From contig WTXG01000440.1 of assembly GCA_022496185.1 (NCBI GenBank), positions 1-23,321 of the forward strand: a stretch of 23,321 nt of DNA, read 5' to 3'. The notes under the pieces are model-generated. The model was not told where the DNA came from, did no database searches, and saw nothing but the letters and a program-made list of their open reading frames with translations. The position numbers and the translations under genes were made by a program. Source of the DNA: Multifurca ochricompacta. Taxonomy: Eukaryota; Basidiomycota; Agaricomycetes; Russulales; Russulaceae. This document shows positions 1 through 9,614 of this stretch, piece by piece; position 1 is the stretch's first letter, and each line of letters starts with the position of its first letter.

Positions 1-847
1 CTGTGACCCAAAGATGTTTGGAGAGTCACCCTGATGACGAGCCATAATGGCGATCGGCGCCACGGTTGGTAAGCGTCTTTCCACAGTACTTCATCCCCTA
101 TTCGTTTCGTAATGCGATCTACAACGGCTGGCTGACCGAAACCCCTGAGTATTCCAACCAACAGACCTGTTATATACTTTGGATGGGCAGTTTCTCGACC
201 TCGCGAACGATGGAGCCAGCCTTGTGTGAGATTGCAGAAGAATCCAAGACATCAACGTCCATTTGGACGAGAAAGGAGGCGAGCTCCCTCAAGAAACACT
301 CAGTCTCAAAGACCTCCGGGAGATTTGAACAGCCGGACCGGGATATGAAGATAGGAGCTTTCCCTGCGTGGACGTCACTACACTGGAGAGGGGAGAGACC
401 TCGAACATCTCAATTTGAACAGAATAGATGAGCTTGCGGACGACGACAGCAGCATTCTGCGCTCGGACGTGCATAACGAAGACATCTGAAAGCCGATTTG
501 AACGCTAAAGAACATCCAAGGTCAAGCAAATTTACCTCCAACAGCCAACTTTGAAAGAATTTGCTGAAGAACCGTTTCGCTCAATGGTGCCTCTGCAAGC
601 TGAAGAGTGAAGAACATCATCTTGATCATATGAACCCACGTCAACTGCTGAGCGGGAGAAAGGAACTTGGCGAAATCAAAAGCAGCTTGTATGAGAGTGC
701 GGCACAATGCCGTATTTGTACCCCGTTCTGCTTCGACAGTAGGGGCCTTTGAGGAAGTTTTGGGGGCATAAAAACATGTTCAATAATGGTGCGCAAGACA
801 CCAGAGTCAATATCAGTTACAGGGATGGACATATTGGTGAGAGACAT
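1..847 (-). pseudogene. DUF6606-family protein, N-terminal part, frameshifted and cut by the window edge
   Basis: Read right to left from ATG at 847-845. The first residues contain the family's opening motif (about 25 residues in, a HVFMPPKLPQ stretch). An intron at 535-486 (GTAAAT...TTTCAG) joins LAVG to DVFVMHVRAQNA, a second family motif, followed by FEVSP and SYPGPAVQ, then RELASFLVQMDVDVLDSS, KYITGLLVGILRGFGQPAV and WRRSPLWLVIRV. These belong to the N-terminal domain of very large basidiomycete proteins (about 3000 aa, DUF6606 followed by further domains) whose function I do not know. Three single-base shifts break the frame, near 745-755, near 320-330 and near 193-200. Reading resumes correctly after each, and the frame is still open at base 1. 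This could be a decayed copy or an unpolished assembly of a live gene. The family call is from memory of conserved motifs; the intron and the frame shifts are visible directly. Confidence 0.75.
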
Positions 848-1101
848 TGTAGTTGTATCAGAGCATTTACGCGGTGATGGACGAGTTAATTGAACGGGTG
901 GCCGAGAAATGGATTGCAATATTTCACGTGACGATCGAGCGCTAACCGATGTCCCTTTAGGGGCAGATACTCGGACCAGCTGGAGCTGGAGATACTTCGT
1001 CGGTAAGCCTTGTAAGAATTGTTGCTAGGACAGGTGCCCAGTGCCCCCAGGTCAACATCTATTTGGAAATTAGGTAGCGATGCGTCATGGGTGTAACTTA
1101 C

Positions 1102-1238
1102 GAATGCATGGAGTGGAACCATAAGCCGGACGCCGAAAGAATGGAACAGACGCCCATGAGATACCCTATTACAAGCCGACGCAAACGTCCCTGCACCATG
1201 CTGATCTCAGGCTGAGGGTTACGGGCGAAGAACGGCAT
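1102..1238 (-). other. Exon-like ORF with a hydrophobic segment, no recognised gene
   Basis: On the minus strand an ATG at 1238-1236 opens 45 codons that end at a strong donor (GTAAGT at 1101-1096), with a plausible acceptor (CTAAT branch-like sequence and AAATAG) ending at 1059. The encoded peptide has a basic stretch followed by a hydrophobic segment (GYLMGVCSILSASGLWF), as in a membrane protein. Joining the two sides gives a stop within a few codons, so no complete gene model follows. It may be a remnant or a frameshifted exon. I do not recognise it. Confidence 0.2.
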
Positions 1239-1740
1239 GCCGGCTCCGCCTCCTGCTTTATCGGGGACACAGAGTGAATGAAGATGTTACGAAACGAGTG
1301 TCAATTGAGTGTAACAATCCATGATTGTGGCAGAGAAACCTGAAGCCCGATGACTGCTGCAGCGAAATGGACAGCACCCCTAGATAACGTCAGGATGTGA
1401 AAGGTTTGGAGATAGTTTTACGAGTCCTCGAATAATTCAATGAGAGCATCAATTGCACAATGTCTTGAACCAAATCTGTCTTTGCACATGAGTAAGATAC
1501 CCGCTAGTTTAAAAAGGCAATCCAATCAGTTTCTCACTCACACATAATAACACTCAAACTGGCCCATCGGCCGCCGGAGGGCCGAGCCCTCACACGTCCT
1601 TTCGAAACTTGACGTTTGGCGGCGCCGAAAGGGTTAGTTCCCCACTGCCCCACACACACAAAATGAGTTTCTCCACCCCCATCCCATCAAATCAAGCCTC
1701 TTGAGAGGTCACGTGTTCGACAGACGAGGTGCTACAACAA
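1239..1740. other. Intergenic stretch with no gene seen
   Basis: No ORF with exon-like borders and no repeat shared with the rest of the window was found. A GC-rich patch lies at about 1563-1640. Confidence 0.4.
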
Positions 1741-1744
1741 ACCA

Positions 1745-3143
1745 TCAATAAAGAGTCCTTGGGTCTATCACACTGAGTACAAGAAATAGGAAAGCTGATG
1801 CAAGGTTTGAAGGCGCAAGATGCCTCATGTAAAGGCGGAATGTGAACGTGGTGTCATACGTGTCCAATATCTTGGGGAAAAAAAACCAAGATTTTCTCTT
1901 TTCTGCAAACCAATGCTCTTTTCCCGCATCAGTGGTAGGAATAAATAAGCCGAGCTGCGTGAATCTACGTACCATGAGCCCACATGACAGCCCCAATTTG
2001 GTTCGATACCGAGAAGACCAGGCCGACAAAGGGAAGACCGTCTCCAAAAATGCAGCAGCAGCAAAGGAGAAAACTGACAAAACATTCAACGTCACCCAAA
2101 GGTACCATGGCTGGAGCATTTGATAATTTACAGCAGTAGTCCCACTTGTTTGCCGTGATGAAGATCACAGTCTGCTCCTATCAAAAAGCGATCTAAAGGG
2201 GCGAGAGCCAAGGGAAAAGGGAGGGCGAATAGGCTTGTAAAGGTATCGGGCAGTATTGAGCGCTTTGAAGGCAGCCACGACAAACAGGTTACCGACCAGG
2301 ACCACATGCAACGGAATTAGCAACACTTGACGCGTAAGCACGCACATTGCCAAACTCCGCTCAAGCCCAGGTAAACAAAATAGATCCCAAATGGCAAAAA
2401 ATAGACCACCTTGCCCTTCGCTTCTTTCAGCCCCGCCCACTGGTTTTCAACCCTGGGCGGAACTTCCCATCCTTCGACATAGGGTTTCCAGAACCCAGGA
2501 CCCTTTCCGCGTGACGCAATGGCCTGGTCCAATGCCTGCGTGCGCGATGCGAAGGTTGCGAGATAGGAAGGAATTTAATAGGTGACGACAAGAACACAAT
2601 TATGGCCCAAAAAAGGAACGAGTGTGTGCTGGCTATGGAGGCAGCAAGATGCGAGAGGAAGCGCACGTCGAATGAAGGCTTATACCCTAAAATGATTTCA
2701 TTTGCGAGACCGACGGGATTCGGGGAACTGCACAAAGCCCACGCTGAATCGAAATGACTATATGCGTGATTAATTGGGACAGGGACATTATTAGTTCTTC
2801 TGATGGCCAATTGGGAAAAAGTGGGACTCTTACCCCAAAAGCCGCCAATGACAGCGCCTCTGAGGAAACTATTTCGGCCTTTTTCCGGGTTGGAATGAAG
2901 AGAGGTGTATCAGACAAGAGACGATACGCGACGACGACGACATTTGATGGAGGAAGGCCAAGCCTTAAAGTTGCATGTTGTAACGAGTCAGGCCCATCCA
3001 AATTTTTTGGCGGACCTGAACCCTCGGATATATCACGAGTAAAATAACTTGTTGCCGTCTAGGTCAAGTATCGACTGAGACATCCGACATGGGACTTGTG
3101 ATTGTGATTGTGTTGTGGTGATGGTGTTATGGATGTCAGTCAT
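1745..3143 (-). other. Possible multi-exon membrane-protein gene or remnant (weak)
   Basis: Several minus-strand segments look translated: 3058-2834 (75 codons ending at a good donor, GTAAGA), about 2764-2581 (contains SAWALCSSPNPVGLANEI and a hydrophobic FLFWAIIVFL), about 2535-2350 (after an acceptor CGCACGCAG; contains KGPGFWKPYVEGWEVPP and a hydrophobic VVYFLPFGIYF), about 2324-2165 (hydrophobic VLLIPLHVVLVGNLFVVAA) and 2119-1745 (hydrophobic WVTLNVLSVFSFAAAAF). Together they suggest four or more membrane segments. A candidate start is ATG at 3143-3141. I could not join all pieces with consistent intron phases, so this may be a decayed copy. The composition loosely recalls fungal wax-synthase/MBOAT-like proteins, but the family's usual motif (RGIGW) is absent, so I assign no function. 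Confidence 0.3.
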
Positions 3144-3919
3144 CCGAAGAAACCCTAACCCTGCATTCCGGCTACATGACCACGTGACAATTCTGACCAG
3201 CATAGTCACACAATTCGACTATTGATTCTAAACCGCTCGACTCTGACAGGGTTGGGACTTCTCCCTCCCATAGGAATATGACTCTAATTTGATTCCAACT
3301 CAGATGCTTCTTCTCATTTTTTTTGTTGCGTGCTGTTTTATTTCTTCCACCAGTTGCGTTTTGGCAGGGAAGGGGCGCCTTGAAATCCAAACTCAGGATT
3401 GCAGGCTGGGCGATAGGAAGCGATAGGGCATTCACATTGAAATTCTCTGTCGCTATCGTTGTTGGATCCATCAATTTATACAGGCCGACCCACCCTACAT
3501 GATTGCGCGCCGACACGTGCTATAACCCGTAACCAGCTCGCTCTCTCTCACCGCCAGACAGAAAGGAGGGTGCCGCACTGGGTGAGTCCATGAGGCGTCG
3601 CATGCGCTGGAGCCACCCCTAAACCGCGCCCCGAACATGTTTTCTCATAATAATCGAAGTTGCAAGAACTGTATACGTGCAGCCAGAATCTGAACATTAT
3701 CCACATCGTCTTGTTGCTCCCAAGTCTGGCTTGGGAAAGCGATAAAATTGGTTCAAATATCGTTGAATTCTTGTATAGCGCACACTTACTCGAACTTTTG
3801 GGAAAACGTTAGGCTGTATATCCATAGTGAATAGGGAAAGGAACGACATGGGTTATAGTGAGTGTAAGGGTGCGAAAACAATTAACGCGCTATGCTTCAT
3901 GAAAGGCATACAAGACAAA
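3144..3919. other. Intergenic region between the membrane-protein remnant and the kinase-like gene
   Basis: A 104-codon minus-strand ORF from an ATG near 3474 to a stop at 3172 begins only a few bases after a TATAAA-like sequence and lacks recognisable motifs, so it is not called as a gene. The rest shows no exon-like structure. The stretch up to 3919 would hold the 3' untranslated region of the kinase-like gene. Confidence 0.35.
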
Positions 3920-5237
3920 TTATCGAGGCTCGGGTATCGCCGCTGTCCGAGTGAGGACATAACCAGCAGTGCGGTATAAATGGCTGACAGATCTCAATAC
4001 TGCAACTGGCCAAATCTCATTCTTGCGCGCAATTCGTGATCTCAGCTTCCACACCCCAAGCCCGCGCTTGATTTCCTCGAAGCGTGAGACGACCTCTCGA
4101 GCCGTTGGACGTCCTTGTGGATCATCCAGAGTCATGTCAGCGACTAGAGGATTCATGAATTCGAACCCAAGGTATTTCTGAGACGAATCGTTCATGTAAA
4201 GCTCAGGTTTCCTTCGGCGCACAGAGAAGACGGACCTGGGAGAATTCCTCCCTAACTAGATTTCCAATGTAATATATATCGGTTGGGAAAGGATTGCATG
4301 GTGTGTCACGATCTTGGTGTTCCGGTGCAGACTTGTCGCCGCCACGGAGAGGCTTGTCGAGTGGAGGGCCATTAGCAGGGTCGTATCGACGCGAAAGCCC
4401 AAAGTCGATGAGAAGGTACAGTGGGGGACGTCGGGTACGCGAATAACCGGTAGCCTTCTTTCGAAAATCTCTGCTTCGGTTGATCGCGACAGGATGGAAA
4501 GACTGAGGGTACATTCCCGATGGCTCTAGCATGACGTTTTCACTCGTGCAATCGCTGAGTCGAGAAAAGGTAAGAAAACCAATAGAAAGCTAGAAATGAC
4601 AGGATATTTACCGATGCGCAACATGGTTTTCATGCATGAATTGTATTCCCTAGACAGTTGAGGTTGGGACCCTCATATACCGATGCAGTCACTCACTTCA
4701 CACAGCTGGCCAAAGAAAGCAACAAATTCGCCATATGTTTGCATGGGCGGGTCATTGAATGGGCGCAGTTGGGCATGTACCATCATCTGGGGCTCGTTTG
4801 GAAGGTCTATGGTATCAAGTAAAGGAGCACAATGATTCCGGGGATTTGAAAGGAGCGGTTCAGAGGAGAAGAGTTGGTTGATCTGGAGTTCAAAAGGGCC
4901 TTCCCTGGGCATAAGAAGCTTCAACATCACAGGTTTGCCGTCCGAAATCCGAGTCGCATCCATGACCACGCGTTTCTGCACCATGTCAATATCCTCTCAT
5001 CGCCTTCAAGCAAAAATTTGCACTCGCCAACTGGACTTGTCCATCTTCCACCTCAGCAAAAAGTTTGTTGGTGCCAATCCACGACGGCTCCCAACCAGGA
5101 TGATAACGACGTCGTAGCATGTAACCAGCGTCTTCGAGAGCCCTTTGTCGTTTAGTCCATGGTCGTTCTCCCGAATAGAGGGCTCCTGCCTCTCTTCCTG
5201 GTTCGTCTTCTTCGATGTCCCATAATTCTTGAGACAT
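3920..5237 (-). CDS. Protein kinase-like domain protein, five exons, intact (364 aa)
   Basis: Exons on the minus strand: 5237-5037, 4975-4697, 4649-4612, 4554-4236 and 4177-3920. Phases agree throughout, giving 364 codons plus TAA with no frameshift. Kinase landmarks are a candidate VAIK-type lysine at about residue 86 (VMLK), HRD at 172-174 followed by N179, DFG at 223-225 (LIDFGLSRRYD), and an APEH motif where APE is expected. The C-lobe continues through NPFPTDIYYIGNL and ADMTLDDPQGRPTAREV. No clear glycine loop is seen, and the residue two after the HRD aspartate, usually lysine in Ser/Thr kinases, is threonine, so catalysis is uncertain. The N-terminal GYMLRRRYHPGWEPSW motif is typical of a kinase-like family greatly expanded in Agaricomycetes. 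The substrate is unknown. The intron 3 donor splits the HRD arginine codon. The first intron could also use a donor at 5023, but that breaks the frame. The upstream side holds an LTR-like repeat (5325-5560). Confidence 0.85.
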
Positions 5238-5324
5238 TAAAAAAGGTGGTAATTAAAATGGGTGTGGATGCTCCAGCCGAATTCAGCGTAGGCTGGTCAC
5301 GCTGAATGTCACGCCGTACGACTC

Positions 5325-5560
5325 ACGGATCGTGATGCTGTGCTCAAATATCTTGTCACAAATAGTAATCACTCATTTTTATCACACTATTTTCTGTAAT
5401 AAAAGGACTGTCATTCACTTCAGTTTTGACCACTCATAACAGAAGTGAGTATCCAGTTAGATTACCCTTACCACATGTAGCTGACTGTTAGCAGTTTTGA
5501 CTTTTGACCTTTTGACCACTCAACCACTCATACTAAATTATCTCGCTTATCTAATTACAG
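5325..5560 (+). repeat. LTR-like dispersed repeat, family B, partial copy (B3)
   Basis: Shares an ordered set of blocks with 19570-19838: GATCGTGAT, ATATCTTGTCAC, a TATA-like AT-rich stretch followed by AAGGACT, TTCACTTCA, TTTTGACCAC, GAAGTGAGTAT, and CTTACCA...GTAGCTGACTG. The 5' part present in the other copies (starting TGAGAC) is missing or diverged. It sits in the 615-base gap between two divergent genes (start codons at 5237 and 5852). Bounds are approximate. Confidence 0.55.
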
Positions 5561-5851
5561 CTCAACACACATCAACTCACCCTGTTCCCTGTTGTTTTGG
5601 CCATGCCTTATTTACATACATAGACAGCCGTAACTATGGGACCTTGCTTCATTTAGTCCGTGAGAGGTCATGGCCCGGCTTGAGCTGGAGTTACCCTGGT
5701 TAGCGGGTTCGGCAAACTTACCTCATTCTCCCACCAAATTCGTCATATTTGAGCGTTGTCACACCGTGGATCCCATATCACTGGTGTTTTTCTTCCTTTC
5801 CTCGTTCTTCTGCCGGCCCAGAAAATTCATTCTCTACCATCGTCGTTTCTG

Positions 5852-6855
5852 ATGTCTAACACGATTCCCCAGAGCCATCCCCATCAACCTCCCACGGCAA
5901 CCATTCGAGTCACAAGGCAAAAGTTTTGGGATGTATTTGGGGAGTTCATCTACAATGGGTTTGCTGGCAAGAAAGTCCAACGCGCCGATTCTCATATGAA
6001 TTCATCACGCAAACTTCTTCAAAGCTACTGGACCATTATTGACCCTGGCGATCAAACACCAATTCGCGACCACTACCGCCGGTAAGCTCATACCGAATCT
6101 CGTGTTGTGGGTCGCTTCACCCGGAACTTAGTGCGCGAGAGTTGAAGATGACAGCTGAGAACCTCAACTTATCTTCATGGAAAAGACTCGCGTCAGCCAA
6201 GCAGTACCAACTAGTTGCAAAACAAACATTCAAGATAATCAAAGTTGGACTCCGTCGTCGTGACTGAATTTCAGCTACTGATCCTTGAATGTAGAAAGCC
6301 TCGGAAAGAGCCATCGATGACGGGTTAGAGAGTCGAATGGCGAATGATACGGGATTAGCTCGTGAGCATGCCCGATATGTTTCTGGATGAGCGCACATCC
6401 GAGTTGACATGGTAAAATAGGTTTTACTACGGACCATCCGATTTTTGACCTCCAAAGAGTGTCCTCGATCGTTAGCGACTGGTCGGACAGCACACTGGAA
6501 GCAATCCAGGTTGATGAGTACCAGTCAGCAATCACTGGAGGTCGGTTAGGCAGTTCTTTTCTTTCTTTTCATCATCACACTGATTTTGAAAAAAAAATTT
6601 TTAAAGAGAGCGCTTTTGTTCTCAACGTGAGTGGACGTGGCGTGCCGACGCAGCAAATTCTTGCCACCTCATCTCCTGTCCTTGACGACCTTCCGACCAC
6701 CGATACGAACGGTGGTGCTGCCAGTGAGTTATTCTGATCATATTATATTGGTGCTTCCTGAACTGACTTGTTCACTAGGTGAAACAGGTTCAATCATATC
6801 TAGTGTTTGCCAGACTGACATCATTGGGCCAATCTCAGAAGAATATTGCCCATAA
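5852..6855 (+). CDS. Hypothetical fungal protein, six exons, intact (240 aa)
   Basis: Exons: 5852-6081, 6132-6243, 6295-6361, 6421-6540, 6607-6723 and 6779-6855 (TAA). All five introns are 50-66 bases, have GT-AG ends (GTAAGC, GTTGGA, GTGAGC, GTCGGT and GTGAGT donors) and mutually consistent phases, giving 240 residues without a frameshift. That agreement is the main evidence that the gene is real. The fourth intron is the least certain, because reading through it stays in frame. The N-terminal half is basic and probably helical (KFWDVFGEFIYNGF, then KLLQSYW, WKRLASAKQYQLVAKQ). The C-terminal half is acidic and serine/threonine-rich, suggesting disorder. No signal peptide, membrane segment or known catalytic motif is visible, and I do not recognise the family. 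It is divergent from the kinase-like gene; the intervening gap contains repeat B3. Confidence 0.7.
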
Positions 6856-7128
6856 GAAGGGAATGGGATAGGGAGCAGCTCCTTCCGGCGCTGCATGTAT
6901 TATGAGATTTTTCCATGACCAGCTGTACGACTGCCGTGGCCCATGTATCCTTCCATATTATTTCTTGTACCTCTCGTTATCGGTTTTTTTATTTCAGGGT
7001 ATATTAACCATTGGACACTTCATGTAGGCATTTTTCCGGACTTAGAGTAGACCAGAACTAATAATCTATCCGCTGACTTTAACGATACACGTACAAGTTT
7101 GCAACCACACATCTCGCCTCCAACATAG
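6856..7128. other. Downstream region of the 240-aa gene, no gene seen
   Basis: A T-rich stretch, a possible intron end (ATTTCAG near 6990) and scattered stops; no supportable coding segment. Confidence 0.4.
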
Positions 7129-7260
7129 GAACTAGGATTGAAAGACGATGCCGTCGATATGCTATACGGCAGGGAGTATGGTGGAAGAAATGGGAGGACT
7201 ATACGGGGTGTTGGGCCTTTTATCATTGACCGGGATCGGACGGCCTATGATGGTGGGTAA
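7129..7260 (+). other. Exon-like ORF (44 codons including the stop), no recognised gene
   Basis: Directly after an acceptor-like CATAG, 43 codons run in frame to TAA at 7258-7260. The residues include DDAVDMLYGREYGG and VGPFIIDRDRTAYDGG and have a natural-looking composition. The segment also ends at a possible donor (GTAACT at 7256). No matching upstream exon was identified, so this may be a last exon, a remnant or chance. Confidence 0.2.
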
Positions 7261-7317
7261 CTTCGTTTGGCCTAAAGGATGAATATGGTTGGTCTCATCA
7301 CCGAGCATGCTAGACGA

Positions 7318-7417
7318 GGGGAGAGGGGGGAGGGGGAGGGGGGGGAGAGGTATATGCCGTTGCCAGTATACGTGGGGAGGGGGGAGGAAGGGGGGGGGGA
7401 TTTACTATGCGGGGGGC
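7318..7417 (+). repeat. G-rich tract with many runs of four or more G
   Basis: About 100 bases on the plus strand contain at least eight G-runs of four to nine bases, in two blocks (7318-7350 and 7373-7417). The pattern satisfies the usual criterion for intramolecular G-quadruplexes. A TATATG sequence lies between the blocks. Confidence 0.85.
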
Positions 7418-7469
7418 ATCAAAGTACCCTTAATCCTGGACCTTTTTTTTGGTTTGCCACGTAATCGTT

Positions 7470-8755
7470 GATTTACACACACACGCATTGCGCCCAAAAA
7501 TCATCCTTCCACTCTCCAGTCAACCCGTCGTTTTACCCTCTCAAAGCTCTGTACACGAGGAAAGAATACATAGGTAGACATTGAGCTCGCCAGCTTACCG
7601 ATTTAGGATCAATTCAAGTCGTCTGATGTCAACCTACTTGCCGCCATGGGGGCGCAGTGTCCATCAGTTTCACCCGCTTTTTGTTTTTGTTTTTGTGTTT
7701 CGTTCTTGTTTAATTTTTGGGAAATCTGAAAGTAAGTAACTGAGGGCATCCACAACTAATAGATACAGCACAATACAAGAACAATGGGAGGAGCTTATGA
7801 GGCCCCAATGTGCCAAATAAGAATTTATTGCCATGTCATGGTTCAGTTCAAAGTTAGTTGTTGTACGTGATCATCCCGAATCTCACGGAGAGAACGGCAA
7901 AGCGTGTGCCAGGAAAGGGAGAGAACATCATATAACCTCATACATGATTAACAAGGCGCAACGAGCTTCCGCACTGGATATTGCAGGAGAGAGATATATT
8001 TTATGTAGACTGGATTGCATACGTATACGACTTGGTTGTTACCAGTTCTCAGCCGAGGACCCGCCCGCCAATGCGACGCCGCGGTTCCTGATTGTTTCAA
8101 TTAGCGACGCTCGAAACTCCGATCCATAATTTTTTGTCCGTCCGTTTCTTTTTCTTTATCTTTTTTGAATTGTTTGGTCTAACAACTGCAGTCAGATCCT
8201 CGTGAGCCAAGCTTATGGTTAAGTTTCAGTGTGATCAACTCCCCATCATCCATTCATTGGACTAGTTACTAACTGGAGCGGTTATCCGATGACCTCTTGG
8301 TTGAGCCCATTCCTCTCCTGAAAACCATTAAGGATTGACCTCTCTTCCTTTTTGCACTGTCTCGATAACTTGCAAAGTTGTTGTTATCAGCTGAGTCATG
8401 GGGAGATTAGCAGAATTCTTTATTAAGTATGCGTAATCGCACCTGCAATCATCTCCTACATCCTATTTTATATATATCAGTTTCTTGCTCCCTTAGCGAC
8501 AACCTTGAGAAAAGTCAAAAGAGGTGTCGATACTGTATGATCCCGACAATGCCGACCCGGTTAGGCAGTGACCTGTTACACCACTACAAGGTCCTAATCT
8601 TTTTTTTTTGTTCTGTTGTCCACGAGCGCGCCTGCTATGTTCTACCAATCTAAGGTCATTCATCTATTAGTAGTTTTGATCTACATAGTAGAAATGAGCA
8701 GATTCTGGAATCCAACCCTTACTTGGCTACATGTGCTATGGTCACTCACCAAACC
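7470..8755. other. Gene-poor stretch, nothing supportable
   Basis: ORFs of 60-98 codons occur (for example 7833-8129) but have no motifs, no exon-like borders and composition expected of chance. T-rich and TG-rich simple sequence occurs at about 7676-7720 and 8125-8170. Confidence 0.5.
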
Positions 8756-9092
8756 TGTTACACTTGTTAGCTTAGTTGTTCTGGAGTTCAATGGTTTGGG
8801 TGATTAGACAATCATGACACAATGTACAGCAAAGAGAGACAGCTTGGATTCCTGGGTCTATGGCTAGTGAACACAAGAGCTCAAGACTGGAGTCTTTTGA
8901 GCTGAGTCCTTATTGTATTTAAGCAGTCTGAAGCAATGTCATAGAGAGGAATGTAGTAGAACAAAAAGAGAAAATGTTGATGTTGTCTGGTTGAGAATGA
9001 AGAAGGGGCTGTGAAGGAAAAGAAGCAAAATGGATAATGTTATCATACACAAAATGATCATCATAAGGGTTATCAGCCAGCTATTCGTAACA
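8756..9092. mobile_element. Probable solo LTR (337 bases)
   Basis: The segment begins TGTTAC and ends GTAACA: the canonical TG...CA ends within a perfect 6-base inverted repeat. Flanking 5-mers are AAACC (8751-8755) and AATCC (9093-9097), a four-of-five match to a target-site duplication. Inside is a TATTTAAG element near 8919 and a hairpin-forming sequence at about 8879-8904 (AGCTCAAGACT with its inverted partner). The length suits a Copia-type LTR. No internal gag-pol sequence adjoins it. The orientation is unresolved. Confidence 0.5.
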
Positions 9093-9429
9093 AATCCATA
9101 CACCAACCCCAACCCTGATGAATGTGCCACACGATGTCCTTATCTTTTGTAGCAGGGCAGATTCAGAATACCTTGACTATTGCCTATGCCCCGTGGATAG
9201 CCGTGTGCCGTTCATTTGCCCCTCTGCCAAGCAGCACTCTACTCTTCTCAAATACCTTCAGTAACAAGAGTCATCAACAGGTTTTCAAGGCGATTTTCTC
9301 CACATACTGGACACCTGGTGCTTCTACTAGGCACAGGCATTTCTATCATCTCATCTAAATATTTTCGTGGCAAGAAAATATTATATCAACAATTTGGTTT
9401 ATTAAAAAAAACACTATATCAATGTCTTG

Positions 9430-9530
9430 TCCTAATCTTTTTTTTGGAATTGATTTTATTACGCGTTTGCAGGACGGCACCCAATCACACAGCCACATCT
9501 AGATACAATGCAGCTACTAGTAGGTACTAT
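9430..9530 (+). repeat. Dispersed repeat, family C, copy 1
   Basis: A run of T followed by a GATTTTATT...CGCG...CAAGG/CAGGAC...CACCCAAT block, then a GCTACTA...GGTAC block, recurs at about 12682-12755. The similarity is imperfect and the bounds are approximate. It probably represents terminal fragments of a transposable element. Confidence 0.4.
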
Positions 9531-9614
9531 GAACAAAGAGTGGAATTGACATGCATGTCATGAGGTCAAACCAGGAGGGAAAAGACAGCGTAGTATTGTA
9601 AAGTAGAAATGTCA

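Noticed and set aside
1995..2008. tRNA B-box-like GGTTCGATACC
   Set aside because: No matching A box or cloverleaf could be drawn around it.
3150..3165. Telomere-like AACCCTAACCC
   Set aside because: Only about two repeat units in the interior of the window; not evidence of a telomere.
3172..3516. 114-codon minus-strand ORF
   Set aside because: The internal ATG that gives the most natural start lies only a few bases from a TATAAA-like element, and no family features are visible.
7833..8129. 98-codon plus-strand ORF
   Set aside because: Composition and lack of motifs suggest chance in a gene-poor region.
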